NCBI RefSeq assembly: GCF_008065155.1
Contig: NZ_CP042819.1
Span: 1,488,001 to 1,552,000 of the forward strand
Length of the DNA: 64,000 bases
From: Octadecabacter sp. SW4
GTDB lineage: Bacteria > Pseudomonadota > Alphaproteobacteria > Rhodobacterales > Rhodobacteraceae
Direction of reading: 5' to 3'
The notes under the pieces were generated by a model. It searched no databases and was not told the DNA's origin. It worked only from the letters and a program-made list of their open reading frames with translations. The position numbers and the translations under genes are program-made. Positions 8,644-17,376 of the stretch are shown piece by piece. Positions within the stretch are counted from its first letter, which is position 1, and each line of letters begins with the position of its first letter.

Positions 8644-11502
8644 ATGTCGATTTCTTCAAAAAACACTGGGTCGAAAAACACGGTCGTGACGACCGCAAGT
8701 TCAGTGAATACTGGATCCACGCACACCGGCTCCACATACACGGGTTCGACGAATACTGGGTCGACGAATACCGGTTCGACGAATACCGGGTCAAAAAATA
8801 CTGGGTCGACGAATACCGGGTCAAAAAATACGGGCTCAAAAAATACCGGCTCCAAGAACACGCAAGTCGACATGCGCGACGGGACGGTTGACGGTACGAA
8901 TGGCGATGATCAAATCATCCTTGGTTACACGGACGCGGACGGCGACAAGGTTGATGGTAACGACGCAATCCTTCCCGGGGATGTCGGGGATGACGACCTG
9001 ATCTATGGCTATGGTGGCGACGACAATATCGTCGCAGGCAACGGCGACGACGAAGTATACGGCGGGACCGGTAACGACACCATCGTTGGCGATGGTGGCA
9101 AAACCGTCGTGCGCGAGAGTTTCGAATGGGACCAAGCGACGGAACAACAGGTCGACACCACATTCGTGCAGGACACCGGCGCGGTCGATGTGACCTTTAC
9201 CCGCCTCGAGGATGTCAACGGCCACGACAGTCGGCTGGGCACAGATCAGTTGAACGTTGACGGGATCGACAGCGGCAGCGAAGCGATCGACACTGACAGT
9301 TCGCTTGAATCCGTGACCAACGGCCAGGACGGCAGCGGCAAATTCCAGTGGGTGTTCTCGGCACCGGTCACGGACGTCGATTTCAACATCAACGACATCG
9401 ATGGCGACGGTGTTGTCAAGATCACCGCCTACGACGCAAACGGTAACGAGATTCCCGTCAATCTGGTGGGCGGCTACAAGCTGACCCTGCTGGACACCGA
9501 TGGCGTGAATGGGGCCGATACGGCCGATAGCGATGGCGGCTATGACGACATTGATAGCTCAAAATACAACCTTCAGGTTTCGATTGCCGGACCTGTGGCC
9601 AAGATCGTGGTCGAACATACGCAGGATGGCTCGGGCAATTCCGGCATCAATATCACGGACATGTATTATGACGTCGTGACCGGCGAAGGCCTCGGCGGCG
9701 ATGATACGCTGTTTGGCGATGAAGGTGACGATAGCATCATGGCCGGTGTGGGCGACGACACCGTATTCGGCGGCACCGGGAACGACATTCTGTCCGGCGA
9801 CGAAGGCGATGACACTGTCTATGGCGGCACCGGCAATGACATGATCGATGGCGGCGCTGGCGACGACATCCTGTTTGGTGAAGATGGCGACGACAAACTG
9901 GAAGGCTCGGGCGGCGACGACGAGCTTTACGGCGGCGACGGCGACGATGATCTTTGGGCTGGCGCGAATGACGACATCGTTGAAGGTGGGGACGGTAACG
10001 ACTCCATTGATGGCGGCGGCGGCGACGACCTGATCGACGGCGGTGACGGCAACGACACCATCAACGGCGGCAACAACGACGACAGCATCATCGGCGGTGA
10101 CGGCAATGACGAGGTCGACGGTGGCTCGGGTGACGATGTGATCGACACCTCGGGTGATGACAACCCGCTGCCTGATCAGGCCTATCCCGGTGTTTACGGC
10201 GCCGACGACGATCCCAACAACGACCTTGATACCGTTTATGGCGGCAGCGGGGCCGATACGATCACCACAGGTGACGACAATGACACCGTCTTTGGCGGCA
10301 CGGGCAATGATACGATCGACGTTGGCGTTGACGATGACTACGTCGAGGCCGGAACCGGCAACGACACCGTGATCGGTTCGGAAGGCAACGACGAAATCTA
10401 CGGCAATGACGGCAATGACCTGATTTACGGCGGTCTTGATCCATCCTTCCCCGATGTGCTCAATATTCCTGACGATGGCTCCGGTCCGTTTGGTCCCGAT
10501 CTTGTGACCGACAACAACAACGACACGTTGTTTGGCGGCGCTGGCAACGACACGATCTTTGGGGCCGATGACGACGACACGCTGTTTGGCGGCACCGGTA
10601 AGGATTATCTGGACGGTGGCGTGGATGACGACGAAATCTACGGCGGCGACGGCAACGACATCATTCGTGGTGGCCAAGGGTCCGACGAACAGTCGGGCGG
10701 CTTTGGCAACGACACCTTTATCGTCGATACAGCCGGTGACGGTGCAGGCGATGTGGTCGTCGGTGGCGAAGACCCCGATGATGGCGATGTCGATGTCCTT
10801 GATCTGACCGGATCCAACGTCGATTTCATCACCTACGTCGATGGCGACCCCGAAGCGGGCACAGTGACTTTCCTTGACGGGTCCACCATGACCTTCTCGG
10901 AAATCGAGAACGTGATCCCCTGCTTCACGCCGGGCACCACGATCGCGACCCCGAAAGGCGAGCGTCTGGTCGAAGACCTGCGCGAAGGCGACCGGATCAT
11001 CACCCGTGACAACGGCATCCAGGAAATTCGCTGGGTGGGCCGCAAGGAGATGACGGGCAAGCAACTGGTTGCCAATCCGCACCTCAAGCCGATCCTGATC
11101 AAGGCTGGCGCATTGGGCAATGGTCTGCCCGAGCGTGATATGCTCGTGTCGCCAAATCACCGCATGCTGGTCGCCAACGACATGACGCAGCTTTACTTTG
11201 AAGAGCGTGAAGTGTTGGCCGCGGCCAAGCATCTGGTCGGCAGCGCGGGCATCCACGAGATCGACGTGATGGGCACCGCCTATATCCACTTCATGTTCGA
11301 CCGCCACGAAGTGGTGCTCGGCAACGGTGCCTGGACCGAAAGCTTCCAGCCCGGCGATTACAGTCTCAAAGGCATTGGCAATGGTCAGCGCAACGAAATC
11401 TTTGAACTGTTCCCCGAGCTGAAGTCGAAGGACGGCCTTGAAGATTACCAATCGGCCCGCAAGGCGTTGAAAAAGCACGAAGCACGCCTCCTGGTAAAGT
11501 AA
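8644..11502 (+). CDS. Pentapeptide-repeat / RTX calcium-binding / Hint-domain protein
   Basis: The 952-residue acidic protein has three parts. Residues 7-76 are 14 in-phase pentapeptides of the form NxGxx (NTGST, NTGSK). Residues from about 80 to 760 hold blocks of RTX nonapeptides (GGDGNDTIxGG type), which bind calcium in beta rolls, interrupted at about 155-345 by a beta-rich domain. The last 200 residues form a Hint_2-type domain starting at CFTPGTTIATPKGE, with HRMLV and HEVVLGNGAWTESF downstream. There is no signal peptide; RTX proteins are normally exported by type I secretion, but no such transporter is in the window. Surface or extracellular location is inferred. The Cys at the Hint start would permit autoprocessing, which is untested. 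Confidence 0.9.
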   Translation: MSISSKNTGSKNTVVTTASSVNTGSTHTGSTYTGSTNTGSTNTGSTNTGSKNTGSTNTGSKNTGSKNTGSKNTQVDMRDGTVDGTNGDDQIILGYTDADGDKVDGNDAILPGDVGDDDLIYGYGGDDNIVAGNGDDEVYGGTGNDTIVGDGGKTVVRESFEWDQATEQQVDTTFVQDTGAVDVTFTRLEDVNGHDSRLGTDQLNVDGIDSGSEAIDTDSSLESVTNGQDGSGKFQWVFSAPVTDVDFNINDIDGDGVVKITAYDANGNEIPVNLVGGYKLTLLDTDGVNGADTADSDGGYDDIDSSKYNLQVSIAGPVAKIVVEHTQDGSGNSGINITDMYYDVVTGEGLGGDDTLFGDEGDDSIMAGVGDDTVFGGTGNDILSGDEGDDTVYGGTGNDMIDGGAGDDILFGEDGDDKLEGSGGDDELYGGDGDDDLWAGANDDIVEGGDGNDSIDGGGGDDLIDGGDGNDTINGGNNDDSIIGGDGNDEVDGGSGDDVIDTSGDDNPLPDQAYPGVYGADDDPNNDLDTVYGGSGADTITTGDDNDTVFGGTGNDTIDVGVDDDYVEAGTGNDTVIGSEGNDEIYGNDGNDLIYGGLDPSFPDVLNIPDDGSGPFGPDLVTDNNNDTLFGGAGNDTIFGADDDDTLFGGTGKDYLDGGVDDDEIYGGDGNDIIRGGQGSDEQSGGFGNDTFIVDTAGDGAGDVVVGGEDPDDGDVDVLDLTGSNVDFITYVDGDPEAGTVTFLDGSTMTFSEIENVIPCFTPGTTIATPKGERLVEDLREGDRIITRDNGIQEIRWVGRKEMTGKQLVANPHLKPILIKAGALGNGLPERDMLVSPNHRMLVANDMTQLYFEEREVLAAAKHLVGSAGIHEIDVMGTAYIHFMFDRHEVVLGNGAWTESFQPGDYSLKGIGNGQRNEIFELFPELKSKDGLEDYQSARKALKKHEARLLVK
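8662..8871 (+). repeat. 15-bp tandem repeat encoding 14 NxGxx pentapeptides
   Basis: Fourteen 15-bp units stay in phase. Ten consecutive central units (residues 22-71) encode xTGSx, and the outer units (NTVVT, TASSV, NTQVD) are degenerate. Codons vary between units (GGG/GGC/GGT, TCG/TCA/TCC), so the array is older than a fresh slippage expansion. Two unit types alternate, NTGST and NTGSK, the latter lysine-bearing and enriched at the C-terminal side. Confidence 0.9.
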
Positions 11503-11532
11503 TATGCAGCTCCGCCCTCATCGGGCGTAGTC

Positions 11533-11565
11533 AGCGGGGATCGGGAAACCGGTCCCCGCTTTTTT
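11533..11565 (+). terminator. Intrinsic terminator of the RTX/Hint gene
   Basis: AGCGGGGA pairs with TCCCCGCT; the inner TCGG/CCGG stem is closed by a GAAA tetraloop, giving 12 bp in all, followed by six T residues. It lies 30 bp after the stop codon. Confidence 0.9.
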
Positions 11566-11641
11566 GTGATGGGTGCGATACCCGGTGTGAACGGGCAAGC
11601 CACGATTTAGGGCGACAGCGGCGAAGACAGCATCATCATTG

Positions 11642-11797
11642 ACCAAACACCTGAAAGGTATGCGCGGGATAGGTGCGTCGCAACGTTCTGAGATTTGGGG
11701 CCTTTTCCCGGAATTGGATGGTCTGGGCGCAATCGCTGCCTTTGGCGCAGCGCGCAAGGTTCTCAAAAAACACGAGGCAAGGCTGCTGTCCAGCTAG
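11642..11797 (+). pseudogene. Decayed tail of a second Hint-domain protein
   Basis: A start-less frame encodes LKGMRGIGASQRSEIWGLFP, then ELDGLGA and ARKVLKKHEARLLSS before TAG. This closely matches the C-terminus of the intact neighbour (LKGIGNGQRNEIFELFPEL, then ARKALKKHEARLLVK). Only about 45 recognisable codons remain. The frame is open back to 11591, but the first part is not recognisable. DNA identity is not high, so this is a paralogue remnant rather than a fresh partial duplication. Its stop still overlaps the convergent mobA-like stop by 4 nt. There is no start, promoter or RTX region, so no product is expected. Confidence 0.75.
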
Positions 11798-12366
11798 CGA
11801 TTTTTCAGCCAGTCCTGCCAGTCTTCGGGCGTGTCGATATCGCGGCGCGCCCGATCATCATTCAGTGGCACATCATAGGTCAATGCGGGGTAGTTACGGA
11901 TGATTTCCGCGCCGCCCGCCTCGCCATACAATGCACCGAACAGATCGAACATGCTGGCATCAAACATCACCGGATGGCCAGGTTTTCCGCCTGCCGTGGT
12001 GGCGCGCCAAATGTGGTATTCGGGATGATCCGTGCTGGCCTTGATCACCGCGCGCATGTCCTCGGCGGAAACATCTGGCATATCTGCGGGCAGGATCAGC
12101 ACAGAATCCGCGTGCTCGGGCAGGGCGGCAACACCGTGGCGCAGGCTGGCCGCAAACCCCTTGTCCGGCACCGGCACCAGAATACAGGGCGCGCCACTCA
12201 AGGCGCCATAGCGGGCATGCGGACGCGGTGGCAGGGTGACCAAAACCGGGGCGACCCCAGCGGCGATATCCACCATCCGGCGCAGCATCGGCTGGCCGTC
12301 GATATCAAGCAGCAATTTGTCGTGGCCCATACGCGTCGAAGCGCCAGCCGCAAGGATCAGGATCAT
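11794..12366 (-). CDS. MobA/MocA-like nucleotidyltransferase
   Basis: The 190-residue protein opens with LILAAGASTRMGHDKLLLDI, the signature NTP-binding loop of the MobA-like NTP-transferase family, followed by LILPADMPDVS, the metal-binding Asp motif. The substrate loop GKPGHPVMF is characteristic of the molybdenum cofactor cytidylyl-/guanylyltransferase branch (MocA, MobA, CoxI-associated). The substrate is not certain, since the family also activates sugar phosphates. It lies 9 nt downstream of the GcvT-family dehydrogenase gene on the same strand and is probably cotranscribed. Confidence 0.82.
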   Translation of the reverse strand: MILILAAGASTRMGHDKLLLDIDGQPMLRRMVDIAAGVAPVLVTLPPRPHARYGALSGAPCILVPVPDKGFAASLRHGVAALPEHADSVLILPADMPDVSAEDMRAVIKASTDHPEYHIWRATTAGGKPGHPVMFDASMFDLFGALYGEAGGAEIIRNYPALTYDVPLNDDRARRDIDTPEDWQDWLKNR

Positions 12367-12375
12367 GAGACCAGA

Positions 12376-14781
12376 CTAGCCGCGCATCCGCGCCCCGTCA
12401 GCATCAAAGAGAGGCGTGGTGATCAGGGTCGCATCCCGCAGATCGCCCAGAATTTCGATCTGCACCTTGCGGCCCGCCACGGCTTGGGTCCGCGGGATCA
12501 GCGCCAGGGCGATGCTTTTGCCCGCGTGATGGGAATAACCGCCCGAGGTGCAGAAGCCCTGCACGGCGCCATCAATGAATACCGGTTCATAGCCGGTGAC
12601 ATCGGCGTCCGCCGCATCGACCTCGAATGCGGCAAGGGTGCGGGCAGGCGGGGTCGTGCGCTCGGCCTCGGCTGCCGCACGGCCGATGAAATCGACGTTC
12701 TTCTTGAAACTGATGAAGCGATCCAGCCCGGTTTCCGCCGCCGTATAATCGGGCGAAAATTCCGACAGCCACGAGCCAAAGAACCGGTCCAGCCGCAACG
12801 ACATCATCGCCCGCATCCCGAAGGGGGTGATGCCCATCGGCTGCCCCGCGCCCCATAGGGTCTGCCACAACTGTCGCTGATCCATCGGATCGCAGTAAAT
12901 CTCGTAGCCCAGATCGCCGGTATAGCTGACCCGCTGCACCAGCGTATTGACCTGCCCGACAACCATGTCGCGAAGGTCCAGAAAGGCCAGATCGACCGGA
13001 TCACGCGTGCAGGCCGCCAAAAGGTCACGCGCACGCGGCCCCGCGATTTGAAACCCGTTCACTTTATCGCTTATATTTTCGACCCTTACGCCATCTTCTT
13101 GATGTTGGTCGAACCAGCGGTGATGGATCGCCTGCGCACCGTAACTGGCCGTCAGGCGAAAGTGATCCTCGGCGAGACAGGACACGGTGAAATCCCCCAT
13201 AAGCCGCCCCTTGGGCGACAGCATCGGCGTCAGCGACAGCCGCCCGACCTTGGGGATGCGCCCGGCCATGATCCGGTCAAGCCACGCGCGGGCATTTGGA
13301 CCGGTGACACTGAACTTGCCAAAGTTATGAACCTCATTAATGCCAACGGCTTGTCGGACGTTCTTTACCTCGCGGGCGGTCGCGGCAAAGGCGTTCGAGC
13401 GCCGGAATGACGGGGTTTCAAAGGTCGGCTCGTCGCCGGTTGCAAAGTAATTCACCACCTCAAGCCCGAATTGCTGCCCCCAGACCGCGCCCAGCCCCGA
13501 AAACACATCATACATCGGGGTCGTGCGATGGGGCCGCGCGGCGGGCAGTTCCTCGTTGGGATAGGACACCGAAAAGCGGCGCTGGTAGTTTTCCACGACC
13601 TTTGGGCGGGTGTAGCCGGGCGAAATCCAATCGCCATAGCGCCCGACATCCATCGCCGTGACATCGCGTTCGCATTCGCCTTGCACCATCCACTGCGCCA
13701 GCATCAGCCCGACACCGCCACCCTGCGAGAACCCCGCCATGACGCCGCAGGCCGACCAGTAATTGCGCAATCCCGGCACCGGGCCGACCAGCGGATTGCC
13801 ATCGGGTGCAAAGGTAAAAGGACCATGGATCACCGATTTGATGCCCGCCCGTTCCAGCACCGGAAAGCGGTTGAAGGCAAAGGCGACCGAGTCTTCGACC
13901 TTGTCGAGGTTATCAGGCAGCAATTCGTGGCCAAAGTCCCACGGCGTGCCATCCACGGCCCAGGGGCGGCAGGGCTGCTCGTAAAACCCGATGCATAAAC
14001 CGCGCCCTTCCTGGCGCAGATAACTTTCGCCAGCAGGGTCCATGACATGCGGGTGTTCCACGTCGCGTTCATAGATTTCGGGGGTTTCCTCGGTGATCAG
14101 ATATTGGTGTTCCATCGGGTGGAGCGGCACATAATGCCCCGCCATCGCTGCCACTTCGCGCGCCCAAAGCCCGCCAGCGTTGATCACATGTTCGGCGTGG
14201 ATCGTGCCGTTTTCCGTCACGACATCCCATGTGCCGTCAAGCCGTGGGTTGGTTTCAACGACCTTGCAATGCAGTTCAATCGTCGCGCCACCCATGCGCG
14301 CGGCCCTGGCATAGGCGTGGGTTGTTCCCGAAGGATCAAGGTGGCCATCCAGCGGGTCGTAAAGCCCGCCGATGATGCCATCAAGATTGGTGATTGGCGC
14401 GATCTTGGCAATCTCGGCAGGGCCGACGATTTCCGTCTCAAGACCCATGTAGCGGTGCTTGGCCCGTTCCGCGACCAGCATGTCAAACCGGTCCTGATTG
14501 TCCGCCAATGTCACACCGCCCACATGGTGCAGGCCGCAGGACATGCCGGTGATCGCCTCCAACTCCTTGTAAAGTTTGATGGTATAGCCCTGAAGCGCGG
14601 CCATGTTCGTATCACCGTTCAGCGTGTGGAAACCACCTGCCGCATGCCATGTGGACCCTGATGTCAGCTCGCTGCGTTCCAGCAGCATCACGTCCGACCA
14701 GCCCAGTTTCGTGAGGTGATACAAGACAGAGGCGCCAACGACGCCGCCGCCGATAACGACAGCCCGGGTGGTGGTTTTCAT
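12376..14781 (-). CDS. FAD-dependent oxidoreductase with GcvT domain (dimethylglycine/sarcosine dehydrogenase family)
   Basis: The 801-residue enzyme has an N-terminal DAO-type FAD domain (VVIGGGVVGASVLYHL, residues 8-23), the SGSTWHAAGG motif whose His46 matches the covalent FAD histidine of dimethylglycine dehydrogenase, a FAO_M linker, and a C-terminal folate-binding GcvT aminomethyltransferase region (from about residue 430). Such enzymes demethylate N-methyl amines and pass the one-carbon unit to tetrahydrofolate. The exact substrate is unknown. The open frame extends 34 codons upstream, but the ATG at 14781 starts directly at the Rossmann fold. It is divergent from a paralogue of identical length. 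Confidence 0.88.
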   Translation of the reverse strand: MKTTTRAVVIGGGVVGASVLYHLTKLGWSDVMLLERSELTSGSTWHAAGGFHTLNGDTNMAALQGYTIKLYKELEAITGMSCGLHHVGGVTLADNQDRFDMLVAERAKHRYMGLETEIVGPAEIAKIAPITNLDGIIGGLYDPLDGHLDPSGTTHAYARAARMGGATIELHCKVVETNPRLDGTWDVVTENGTIHAEHVINAGGLWAREVAAMAGHYVPLHPMEHQYLITEETPEIYERDVEHPHVMDPAGESYLRQEGRGLCIGFYEQPCRPWAVDGTPWDFGHELLPDNLDKVEDSVAFAFNRFPVLERAGIKSVIHGPFTFAPDGNPLVGPVPGLRNYWSACGVMAGFSQGGGVGLMLAQWMVQGECERDVTAMDVGRYGDWISPGYTRPKVVENYQRRFSVSYPNEELPAARPHRTTPMYDVFSGLGAVWGQQFGLEVVNYFATGDEPTFETPSFRRSNAFAATAREVKNVRQAVGINEVHNFGKFSVTGPNARAWLDRIMAGRIPKVGRLSLTPMLSPKGRLMGDFTVSCLAEDHFRLTASYGAQAIHHRWFDQHQEDGVRVENISDKVNGFQIAGPRARDLLAACTRDPVDLAFLDLRDMVVGQVNTLVQRVSYTGDLGYEIYCDPMDQRQLWQTLWGAGQPMGITPFGMRAMMSLRLDRFFGSWLSEFSPDYTAAETGLDRFISFKKNVDFIGRAAAEAERTTPPARTLAAFEVDAADADVTGYEPVFIDGAVQGFCTSGGYSHHAGKSIALALIPRTQAVAGRKVQIEILGDLRDATLITTPLFDADGARMRG

Positions 14782-14929
14782 GTGGATACTCCGCTGCAGG
14801 TTGGGACACAGTGCAGGCCACGGCGCGCAAAACGATAGCGCATTGGCGACATCTTGTGTCGCCTTGATACAAATGATGGCCAAAGCAGCGGGTCAAGGTA
14901 GGGGCAAGATTCGCTCGAAAGGTCTCTAA

Positions 14930-17335
14930 ATGCGCACCCATGCCCAAGCTGTCGTTATCGGAGGCGGTGTCATTGGTTGCTCGATCCTTTACCATCTGGC
15001 CAAGGCGGGCTGGACAGATGTGGTTTTGCTGGAACGCGACGAGCTGACCAGCGGCTCCACCTGGCACGCGGCGGCCAATATTCACGGGCTGCATGACAGC
15101 ACCAACATCAGCCGGATCCAGCACTATACGATGCAGCTTTATAATGCCCTTGAGGCCGAAACCGGCCAAAGTTGTGGTGTGTTTCAGCCGGGTTCTCTGT
15201 ATCTGGCACAGACCGAAGCGCGCGAACATCAGCTGCGCCTGCAAGCCGCCAAGGCCAGGTTTTACGGGATGAACTTCCATGAAGTGTCGCGCGATGAGGC
15301 CGCGCGCCTGCACCCGCTGGTCGATTTCGATGGCATCCGCTGCATCATGTATGAACCCGACGGCGGCAATGTCGATCCCAGCGGTGTGACAAACGCCTAT
15401 GCCAGCGGCGCGCGCCAGATGGGGGCGGAAATCATCCGCTTTTGTCCCGTCACAGGCACGTTGCAGCAGCCCGATGGCACATGGGTCGTGGAGACCGCCA
15501 AGGGTGATATCCGTGCCGATTGGGTGGTCAATGCCGCCGGGCTGTGGGGGCGCGAAGTGGCGGCCCTCGCGGGCATCACGCTGCCACTGCAACCCACCGA
15601 ACATCAGTATTTCGTCACTGAAACCATCGCTGAAATTGCGGCGATGGATCGGCGCTTGCCCTCGGTTGCGGACCGTGACGGCGAATACTATCTGCGTCAG
15701 GAGGGGCAGGGGCTTTTGGTCGGGGCCTATGAAAAGGATGTGCGGTTCTGGGCCGAGGAAGGCACGCCGCAGGGCTTTGGACATGAACTTTTTGCCGACG
15801 ATCTGGAACGGATCGAGGACAATATGATGCGCGCGATTGATCGCGTGCCGGTCGTGGGCGCGGCGGGCATCAAGCGGGTGATCAACGGGCCGATGATCTG
15901 GTCGCCCGACAGCAACGTGTTGTTTGGTCCGCACCCCGATCTGCGCAACTATTTCTGCTGTAACGGCATCATCCCCGGCTTTAGCCAATCGGGTGGCATG
16001 GGGTTGATGGCGGCCGATTGGATCACCACTGGCGAAAGCCGCTATGATATGTTCGCCTGGGATGTGGCGCGCTTTGGCGATTGGGCCGACAAGGCCTTTA
16101 CCAAGGCGCGGGTGGGCGACCAATATGCGCACCGCTTCAGCATCCATTTTCCCGGCGAAGAGCGCGCGGCGGGCCGCCCGCTGCGGCGCCGTCCGGTATA
16201 CGCGCGGCAAAAGGAAATGGGCGCGGCGTTCGGGTTGAACTATGGCTGGGAGCATCCGGCCTATTTCGATGCCGATGTGCCAGACAGCGCCGGTTTTACC
16301 CGCCAGACGTGGTTTGACAGCGTTGGTCGCGAATGTAAGATGCTGCGCCAAGCCGCTGGTATCATTGATATTTCCAACTTTGCCAAATACATCTGCAAAG
16401 GGCCGGGCGCGGCGGATTGGCTGAATGCGGTCTTTGCCAATAACATGCCCGAACCGGTCGGGCGGTCCTGTCTGACACCGCTGATCGGCGTGCGTGGTGG
16501 CATTGCCGGTGATTTCACCGTCACGCGCTTGGGCGAGGATGAATTCATGGTGATCGGCTCTGGCATGGCCGAACGTTATCACCAACGGTTCTGGAAAGAG
16601 GTGCCGCTGCCCGAAGGCACCACATTCGAAAGCCGGACCGAGGCGATCTGCGGCTTTAACATTGCTGGACCTTTGTCGCGCAAGTTATTGCAAAAGTTGA
16701 CAAATGCGGACCTGAGCACCGCGGCGTTCCCCTTCATGCGCTCGCAGAGGATCGACATCGCCGGGGTGTCCGTCATCGCGCTGCGCGTGTCTTTCACCGG
16801 CGATCTGGGGTGGGAACTGCACTGCAAACAGGATGATCAGCTGCGCCTTTACGATGCGCTGTTGCAGGCTGGTGCGGATCTGGGCGCGGGGCCTGTGGGC
16901 AGCCGCGCACTGATGTCGCTGCGGGTCGAAAAGGGCTATGGCAGTTGGGGGCGCGAATACAGCCCCGAATACTGGCCACAAGAGGTAGGTCTGGATCGTT
17001 TGATCAAAGAAGAAAAAGATTTCCTGAATAAATCCGCATATATAGAGATCAAAGATAATGTATCGCGTGAAGTTCTATCGTTGATCCACGTGCAGCATGT
17101 CGACACCGCCGATGCCACGGGGGGCGAACCTGTTTTCCTGCCCGATGGCACGCCTGTAGGCCGCGTGACCAGCGGCACATATGGCTATAGCGTCGGGATG
17201 AGCCTTGCTCTGGGCTATCTCAAGGGGGTCAAGGCGGGTGATGCGGTCGACGTGATGATCCTTGGCAAACCGCATCGCGGAGTGGTGCTGGCCGAGCCAC
17301 CCTTTGACCCCAAGGGCGAACGCCTGCGCGCCTGA
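14930..17335 (+). CDS. Second FAD/GcvT dehydrogenase, paralogue of the divergent gene
   Basis: This 801-residue enzyme has the same architecture as its divergent neighbour: VVIGGGVIGCSILYHL at the N-terminus, SGSTWHAAAN with His46 in the covalent-FAD position, FAO_M, GcvT and GcvT_C domains. RVSFTGDLGWELHC and MSLRVEKGYGSWGREY near the C-terminus are typical GcvT-family stretches. The two paralogues differ clearly in sequence, so they probably act on different methylated amines such as dimethylglycine, sarcosine or other osmolyte products. The 148-bp gap between their starts should carry both promoters. Convergent with a YSC84 gene downstream. Confidence 0.88.
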   Translation: MRTHAQAVVIGGGVIGCSILYHLAKAGWTDVVLLERDELTSGSTWHAAANIHGLHDSTNISRIQHYTMQLYNALEAETGQSCGVFQPGSLYLAQTEAREHQLRLQAAKARFYGMNFHEVSRDEAARLHPLVDFDGIRCIMYEPDGGNVDPSGVTNAYASGARQMGAEIIRFCPVTGTLQQPDGTWVVETAKGDIRADWVVNAAGLWGREVAALAGITLPLQPTEHQYFVTETIAEIAAMDRRLPSVADRDGEYYLRQEGQGLLVGAYEKDVRFWAEEGTPQGFGHELFADDLERIEDNMMRAIDRVPVVGAAGIKRVINGPMIWSPDSNVLFGPHPDLRNYFCCNGIIPGFSQSGGMGLMAADWITTGESRYDMFAWDVARFGDWADKAFTKARVGDQYAHRFSIHFPGEERAAGRPLRRRPVYARQKEMGAAFGLNYGWEHPAYFDADVPDSAGFTRQTWFDSVGRECKMLRQAAGIIDISNFAKYICKGPGAADWLNAVFANNMPEPVGRSCLTPLIGVRGGIAGDFTVTRLGEDEFMVIGSGMAERYHQRFWKEVPLPEGTTFESRTEAICGFNIAGPLSRKLLQKLTNADLSTAAFPFMRSQRIDIAGVSVIALRVSFTGDLGWELHCKQDDQLRLYDALLQAGADLGAGPVGSRALMSLRVEKGYGSWGREYSPEYWPQEVGLDRLIKEEKDFLNKSAYIEIKDNVSREVLSLIHVQHVDTADATGGEPVFLPDGTPVGRVTSGTYGYSVGMSLALGYLKGVKAGDAVDVMILGKPHRGVVLAEPPFDPKGERLRA

Positions 17336-17338
17336 GAT

Positions 17339-17369
17339 CTGCGCAGACATCGCACTGATCTCTGCGCAG
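17339..17369. terminator. Hairpin between convergent GcvT-family and YSC84 genes
   Basis: CTGCGCAGA and TCTGCGCAG form a perfect 9-bp stem with a 13-nt loop, in the 41-bp gap between two convergent genes. There is no T tract, so termination is inferred from position. Confidence 0.5.
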
Positions 17370-17376
17370 GAAACGC

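Noticed and set aside
8701..8871. CRISPR-like array
   Set aside because: The repeats are 15 bp, contiguous and in a coding frame, without spacers or nearby cas genes.
9559..11478. 639-codon minus-strand frame opposite the RTX gene
   Set aside because: The Val/Ala/Ile-rich repetitive product mirrors the RTX repeats on the other strand.
11599..11662. RTX-like peptide GDSGEDSIIID in another frame before the Hint remnant
   Set aside because: It is too short and is interrupted upstream by a stop, so it could be chance; it was not merged with the remnant.
11518..11766. 82-codon minus-strand frame beside the Hint remnant
   Set aside because: It has no recognisable domain and overlaps the terminator and the remnant.
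14612..16585. 657-codon minus-strand frame opposite the GcvT-family gene
   Set aside because: It is a shadow of a gene with clear FAD and GcvT motifs, and has no motif of its own.
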